Shown piece after piece: positions 4,401 through 8,495 of a stretch of 8,495 nucleotides of DNA. The stretch spans positions 1-8,495 of the forward strand of contig JAYZBC010000024.1 of NCBI GenBank assembly GCA_036339375.1. The letters run 5' to 3'. Each line of letters starts with the position of its first letter. Position 1 is the stretch's first letter. Under the pieces are notes generated by a model. That model ran no database searches. It had not been told where the DNA came from and saw only the letters and a list, made by a program, of their open reading frames with translations. The position numbers were made by a program, and so were the translations under genes. This DNA is from JAYZBC01 sp036339375. Lineage in GTDB: Bacteria > Pseudomonadota > Alphaproteobacteria > MPNO01 > UBA2964.

Positions 4401-7367
4401 TTGAATACAGAAAACACATCCAAAAAATATGTTGGTCAAAGCATAGAAAGGGTTGAAGATAACCGACTCCTTACAGGAAGAGCACGTTTTGCGGACCATT
4501 ATCCAGTCCCATCAGGGACCCTTTATGCTGCTGTATTGCGTTCCCCTCATGCCAGTGCAGACATTGTTTCTATCGACTATTCGAAGGCTGAGACAATGCC
4601 GGGTGTACGTGCTGTCTACACCGGCGCGGATATACAAGCAATTTCAGATCCTTTTTTGGTTATCGTTAAACAACCCTTAAACGAATGGGGTTTAGCTGTT
4701 GATCGGGTGCGTTTCGTTGGAGAAGCCGTAGCCGTTGTAATTGCTAGGGACAGATATTTAGCAGAAGACGCTTTGGATCGAATAAATGTTACTTATAATG
4801 TGCTTCCGCCGATTATTAGGGCGGAAGAGGCGGCGGTTGACGGTTCTCCCTTGGTTCATGAAGCAGCGGGTACCAATGTCATCTCAAACCGGAATTTTAT
4901 TTACGGGGATCCGGAGAAAGCATTTAGGGATGCTGATCACAAAATCACTCTAAAAATTGAATACCCCCGAAATTCTTTAACACCAATTGAAGCTTTCGTT
5001 GTGTTAGTAGATTACCAAGTGGATGATAATACCTACGACGTATTTTCTAATTTTCAGGGCCCTTATACCGGACATCCAGTGATGGCCCGGTCTTTTCGAG
5101 TTCCGGAGAGTAATGTCAGGCTCCGAACTCCGGCTAATTCCGGGGGTAGTTTCGGTGTAAAACAAGCGGTGTTGCCTTATATTGTCTTAATAGGCCTGTG
5201 CTCCAAATTAGTTGGGCGTCCGGTTAAATGGGTGGAAGATCGTTTGGAACATTTAACCGCCGCATCATCTGCTCCTAACAGAGTTGTTTCGATTGCGGCT
5301 GCTGTTTCAAAAGACGGCTTAATGACTGGGATGCGGATTGATCAATTAGACGACTACGGTGCTTACCTCCGTTCACCCATGCCAGGTCCTCTTTATCGTA
5401 TGCATGGTGCCCTTAGCGGTGCCTATAAGGTTAAAAACCTGGATGTCACAAATCGATTGGTCATGACAAATAAAACACCTGCTGGCTTGGTCCGCGGTTT
5501 TGGTGGTCCTCAAATGTATTTTGCAATTGAGCGGCTCATGCACAAAATTGCTGTGGAGTTGAAACTCGATCCTCTTGACGTCATCAAAAACAACCTTCTT
5601 CAAGCTGATGTATTTCCACATAAGGCCCCTGCCGGTGCTCTTTACGATTCCGGTGATTATCCAAAGGCTGTAGAAAAAGCTATTGAAGAAGGCGGTTTGA
5701 AGGAAATTTTGGAACGTCGAAGTGAAGCCCGAAAAGTGGGTAAGTTATATGGCGTAGGTTACGCTGCAGTTGTAGAACCCGGTATGTCTAACATGGGTTA
5801 CCTCAGCACCATTGTGCCCGTTGAGGAACGCAAAAAAAGAGGCTCCCAAGATGGTGCTGTTTCAATGGCAACCGTAAATGTTGATCCCTTAGGGTCTGTG
5901 ACGGTAACCAGTGACACCACACCCCAAGGGCAAGGCCATGGTACTGTCTTGGGCCAAATTGTTGCAGACCAGCTAGGCCTAAATCCAAAGGAAATACGCG
6001 TAAATACTGAACACGACACTCATAAGGATCCTTGGTCGATTGCGGCTGGAACCTATTCTTGCCGTTTTTCACCAGGAACAGCAGTGGCAGGACACCTTGC
6101 AGCAGGGAAGATAAGAGAAAAGCTCGCAAGAATTGCCGCACAACAATTGAATGTACAAGCGGATCAGGTGGAGTTTGGCGGTGGACAGATTTTTGACAGG
6201 GAGAACCCAGACAATACTTTAAGTTTTCGGCGCATCGCTGGCGGTACGCATTGGTCCCCCGGCCTTCTTCCGGATGGAATGGATTCCGGTCTGCGAGAAA
6301 CCGGAATTTGGGCCCCGTCAGAACTCACCGCACCGGATGATAATGACAAAATCAATACCTCACTTACCTACGGATTTGTTTTTGATTTTTGCGGAATAGA
6401 AATTGATCCAGATACTGGGGAAATTAGAATCGACAAATATGTGACAATGCATGATGCCGGAACTCTTTTAAACCCAAAGATTGTGGAAGGTCAGGTATAC
6501 GGATCTTTTGGACAGGGTGTGGGAGCAGCTATTTATGAGGCTTTCCACAATTCTGAAGATGGCAGCTTTTTATCAGGAACTTTTGCAGACTACCTAGTTC
6601 CAACCGCTGTTGAAGTACCAGAGCCGGTTGTTTTGCACATGGAAACTCCGTCTCCCTTTACTCCTTTAGGCGCTAAGGGTGCGGCAGAAGGCAATTGCAT
6701 GTCCACGCCTGTCTGTTTAGCAAATGCGGTCTCAGATGCTTTAGGAAAACAAGATATTGTTGTCCCCCTTACACCCGCAAAGATTAGTGAACTAATCCAT
6801 GGCGCTGAAACACCACCACCGAAAGTGCGTGGAGGGCCTTCTAAAATCAGTACTAAAACCTCACTTACAGGTAACGGAGAAACTTTTGTACCGAAGGAAC
6901 CAGAAAGGGTTTGGGAGACTCTTTTAAACCCAAAAACAATGGCAAAAGTAATTCCGGGTTGTCACCAACTTGACTTGATATCTGAGCATAAATACCGCGC
7001 TGAAGTGTCTCTTGGCGTAGGGCCTGTTCGGGGCCGATTCATAGCTCATGTAAATTTATCAGACCTTAAACCTCCTAATTCAATAACCCTAGCCGGCAAT
7101 TTGGAAGGGCCCTTAGGAAGCACATCTGGATCAGGAAAATTAACCCTGAACCTCTATAAAAATGGAACCACGATTGTGTATGATTATAATGTTGACATTA
7201 GTGGCAAAGTTGCAGCAGTGGGAGGTCGAATGCTGGAGGGAGCGGCAAAAATTGTTGTTCAACAATTCTTTGACAGACTTATCGGACAGGAAAATAAAAT
7301 TTCTGGAAATCAAAACAACAAAAATTGGTTTCATCGTCTTTTAACTTTGATTGGTTTGGGTAAGTAG
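4401..7367 (+). CDS. Molybdenum hydroxylase large subunit (CoxL/XDH family) fused to a CoxG SRPBCC domain
   Basis: Xanthine-oxidase-family Mo-cofactor subunit, expected to hydroxylate a substrate with water-derived oxygen and pass electrons to FeS/FAD partners. The a/b hammerhead is at about residues 10-130 (Y-V-G-Q-S, R-L-L-T-G-R, L-R-S-P-H-A) and the Mo-cofactor domains at about 140-790: G-G-S-F-G at 248-252, V-R-G-F-G-G-P-Q at 364-371, Q-G-Q-G-H at 509-513, and G-A-K-G-A-A-E-G with the catalytic Glu763. A Pro-rich linker (about 790-822) leads to a complete CoxG/SRPBCC domain (about 823-965; I-P-G-C, V-G-P-V-R-G-x-F, Q-Q-F-F) and a tail ending W-F-H-R-L-L-T-L-I-G-L-G-K. The active loop has no Cys (CO dehydrogenase has A-Y-x-C-S-F-R), so CO is an unlikely substrate. 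The start is TTG at 4401; an in-frame stop at 4392 rules out a longer start. No small (2Fe-2S) or medium (FAD) subunit is in the window. Confidence 0.9.
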   Translation: MNTENTSKKYVGQSIERVEDNRLLTGRARFADHYPVPSGTLYAAVLRSPHASADIVSIDYSKAETMPGVRAVYTGADIQAISDPFLVIVKQPLNEWGLAVDRVRFVGEAVAVVIARDRYLAEDALDRINVTYNVLPPIIRAEEAAVDGSPLVHEAAGTNVISNRNFIYGDPEKAFRDADHKITLKIEYPRNSLTPIEAFVVLVDYQVDDNTYDVFSNFQGPYTGHPVMARSFRVPESNVRLRTPANSGGSFGVKQAVLPYIVLIGLCSKLVGRPVKWVEDRLEHLTAASSAPNRVVSIAAAVSKDGLMTGMRIDQLDDYGAYLRSPMPGPLYRMHGALSGAYKVKNLDVTNRLVMTNKTPAGLVRGFGGPQMYFAIERLMHKIAVELKLDPLDVIKNNLLQADVFPHKAPAGALYDSGDYPKAVEKAIEEGGLKEILERRSEARKVGKLYGVGYAAVVEPGMSNMGYLSTIVPVEERKKRGSQDGAVSMATVNVDPLGSVTVTSDTTPQGQGHGTVLGQIVADQLGLNPKEIRVNTEHDTHKDPWSIAAGTYSCRFSPGTAVAGHLAAGKIREKLARIAAQQLNVQADQVEFGGGQIFDRENPDNTLSFRRIAGGTHWSPGLLPDGMDSGLRETGIWAPSELTAPDDNDKINTSLTYGFVFDFCGIEIDPDTGEIRIDKYVTMHDAGTLLNPKIVEGQVYGSFGQGVGAAIYEAFHNSEDGSFLSGTFADYLVPTAVEVPEPVVLHMETPSPFTPLGAKGAAEGNCMSTPVCLANAVSDALGKQDIVVPLTPAKISELIHGAETPPPKVRGGPSKISTKTSLTGNGETFVPKEPERVWETLLNPKTMAKVIPGCHQLDLISEHKYRAEVSLGVGPVRGRFIAHVNLSDLKPPNSITLAGNLEGPLGSTSGSGKLTLNLYKNGTTIVYDYNVDISGKVAAVGGRMLEGAAKIVVQQFFDRLIGQENKISGNQNNKNWFHRLLTLIGLGK

Positions 7368-7373
7368 ACATTA

Positions 7374-8192
7374 ATGTTTTTACCAGAGCTTCAAGAAATT
7401 GAGGCGGGAGACCACCTGATTTCTTTTCGTCAAACTGGTGATGGTGAGGCTCTGCTCTTTGTACATGGTATGGGTTGTGGTTCAATCAATTGGGAAAGCC
7501 AATATGATTGGTTTTCCAGCCGCTATCTCACGATTGGTTGGGATGCGCCTGGTTATGGTCAATCCAGCAATTTTCATACCGATTTGCCTTCCGTAGCTGA
7601 TTACATAATGGCATTAGCGTCATTTTTAGATGCGTTAGAAATTAAAAAGGTTCATTTAGTCGGACATTCCTATGGTGGTATTATGGTTGCCGGATTTTAC
7701 CGTTCCTATCCCGAACGAGTGCTGTCTATGACACTAGCTCAACCTGTAATTGGTGGTGGCATACAACAACCCAAAGATCGAGAAAAGGAAATTAGAAAGC
7801 GGTTTGAGCTTGTTCAAAAGTTGGGTATGGAAAAATATGCTGCCATTCATGTTCCTAAGTCCTGCTCTCCAGACGTTCCTCCAGATATTCTTGAAAAGGG
7901 CATTTCTCTTACGGCAAAAATTCCACAGGCTGGTTATTTGAAGCAATTTAGATCATTGAAACACGCTAATATTTTTGAATGGACAAGGAAACCCGATATA
8001 CCTGCCCTAATTGTTTCAGGTGAGTTTGATACCACTGCTGACAAACAAGTGATAAAAAGGATAGCAAAACAAATCTCTGGAATTCAGGAGGAAGTAATAC
8101 CTGATATCGGGCACATGATTTATTTGGAACATCCAAACCGTTTTAATGAACTCTTGGAGAAATTTTTAAAAGATTGTGGTGAAAAGTGTTAA
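7374..8192 (+). CDS. Alpha/beta hydrolase, canonical type
   Basis: A 272-residue alpha/beta hydrolase with all hallmarks: oxyanion region F-V-H-G-M-G (29-34), W-D-A-P-G-Y-G-Q-S (56-64), nucleophile elbow G-H-S-Y-G-G with Ser99, acid Asp219 in G-E-F-D, and His247 in I-G-H-M-I-Y-L-E-H-P. The cap domain is about residues 130-205. No signal peptide is seen, so it should be cytoplasmic. The family includes esterases, C-C-bond (meta-cleavage product) hydrolases, haloperoxidase-like enzymes and deformylases; the sequence alone does not decide. The start lies 6 bp after the stop of the molybdenum hydroxylase gene with only a weak ribosome-binding site, suggesting translational coupling. It therefore very likely works in the same pathway, possibly on the hydroxylated product or an ester precursor. 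Confidence 0.88.
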   Translation: MFLPELQEIEAGDHLISFRQTGDGEALLFVHGMGCGSINWESQYDWFSSRYLTIGWDAPGYGQSSNFHTDLPSVADYIMALASFLDALEIKKVHLVGHSYGGIMVAGFYRSYPERVLSMTLAQPVIGGGIQQPKDREKEIRKRFELVQKLGMEKYAAIHVPKSCSPDVPPDILEKGISLTAKIPQAGYLKQFRSLKHANIFEWTRKPDIPALIVSGEFDTTADKQVIKRIAKQISGIQEEVIPDIGHMIYLEHPNRFNELLEKFLKDCGEKC

Positions 8193-8287
8193 CCCGTAAT
8201 ACAGGTGGTTCAGAAAAATTTTTTCAAAATTTCAAATGTTTATTTTTACAATTTAATAATCGTCTATTTAATAGAAATTTAAGTATA

Positions 8288-8316
8288 AACTCTTCCAGGG
8301 GAGTTACAAAATTTTT
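8288..8316 (+). terminator. Weak candidate terminator hairpin
   Basis: AACTC (8288-8292) and GAGTT (8301-8305) form a 5-bp stem, extendable by two G-U pairs, with a T-run at 8312-8316 six bases later. It lies between the hydrolase stop (8192) and the next start (8366). The stem is short and the T-run is offset, so this is tentative. The rest of 8193-8365 is AT-rich with no gene visible. Confidence 0.25.
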
Positions 8317-8365
8317 AGCAACGTGACACATTGGTCTTTGAAATAATTCATTATGGGAAACTGCT

Positions 8366-8495
8366 ATGACCTATACGCTTCAAAAAATGATTAAAGATTG
8401 TCGAACCGCTTTGGAAAAGGATACTGAAGCAGTGGGTCGGCATATTGTTCGTAAATTCGTAGAAAAGGCTTGTATGGACAATAATTTTGTTTCCA
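8366..8495 (+). CDS. Start of an unidentified gene, possibly cupin / cysteine-dioxygenase-like, 3'-partial
   Basis: The frame is open from ATG 8366 to the window end (43 complete codons), preceded by GGGAAA at 8355-8360, which can serve as the ribosome-binding site. The pattern L-x-x-M-I-x-D-C-R-x-A-L followed by a helix I-V-x-K-F-V-E-K-A resembles the N-terminal helices of predicted cupin-fold metalloenzymes related to cysteine dioxygenase, but the metal-binding barrel lies outside the window. The alternative ATG at 8353 is in another frame and stops within 14 codons. The 173-bp gap from the hydrolase gene suggests its own promoter or a looser link with the preceding operon. The family call is tentative; the presence of a coding start is more secure. 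Confidence 0.55.
   Translation, partial: MTYTLQKMIKDCRTALEKDTEAVGRHIVRKFVEKACMDNNFVS

Noticed and set aside
5803..6141. 112-codon minus-strand frame inside the molybdenum hydroxylase gene
   Set aside because: It is antisense to a strongly conserved enzyme frame, so it is a by-product of codon use.
4401..7367. Label as aerobic CO dehydrogenase (coxL)
   Set aside because: The A-Y-x-C-S-F-R copper-binding loop is absent; only the broader family assignment is supported.
8213..8225. Palindromic G-A5-T6-C as a terminator
   Set aside because: It has almost no GC and no loop, so it would not form a stable hairpin; ordinary for AT-rich spacer DNA.
1..8495. CRISPR arrays, tRNA/rRNA genes, insertion sequences
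   Set aside because: No regularly spaced repeats, no cloverleaf-like segments, no transposase reading frames or terminal inverted repeats were seen on reading both strands.

Overview
The window looks like a bacterial accessory or catabolic gene neighbourhood. All genes lie on the + strand, are closely spaced, and have an AT-leaning composition (GC roughly in the low-to-mid 40s by eye). The gene families point to a Gram-negative proteobacterium, probably an environmental alphaproteobacterium: an FCD-type GntR remnant, a xanthine-oxidase/CO-dehydrogenase-family molybdoenzyme with a CoxG domain, a signal peptide with an AxA site, and an arylsulfotransferase. This is inference; there is no rRNA or other marker.

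Left part (1-3044). The window opens inside an SGNH/GDSL hydrolase whose true start lies upstream. Directly after its stop is a broken GntR-family regulator: about 100 codons of the C-terminal FCD ligand domain remain, with no DNA-binding half and no start codon at the start of the homology. Its 3' end carries the ribosome-binding site of an arylsulfate sulfotransferase (ASST). The ASST keeps the His/His/Arg/His catalytic set but has no signal peptide.

Middle (3045-3450). A well-formed Shine-Dalgarno and a signal peptide begin a protein that stops after 68 codons. It is probably the broken head of an exported protein. Its end overlaps a perfect TATAAT and a small inverted repeat, which could form the promoter/operator of the next block.

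Right part (3451-8192). Three tightly packed genes form a likely operon: an alpha/beta hydrolase with an unusual nucleophile elbow, a 988-residue molybdenum hydroxylase large subunit fused to a CoxG (SRPBCC) domain, and a second, canonical alpha/beta hydrolase 6 bp downstream. The large subunit lacks the Cys loop that binds copper in true CO dehydrogenase, so it more likely hydroxylates an organic (perhaps aromatic or heterocyclic) substrate than CO. No iron-sulfur or FAD subunit gene is visible. After a 173-bp AT-rich gap, a new gene starts at 8366 and runs off the window; it may be a cupin-type metalloenzyme.

Taken together, a reasonable hypothesis is a degradation pathway in which molybdenum-dependent hydroxylation and hydrolytic (ester or C-C/C-N cleaving) steps act on one compound class. 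The neighbouring sulfuryl-transfer and esterase genes may feed or modify it. Two gene remnants flanking the ASST gene indicate past rearrangement here. The novel core is the CoxL-CoxG fusion coupled to two alpha/beta hydrolases.
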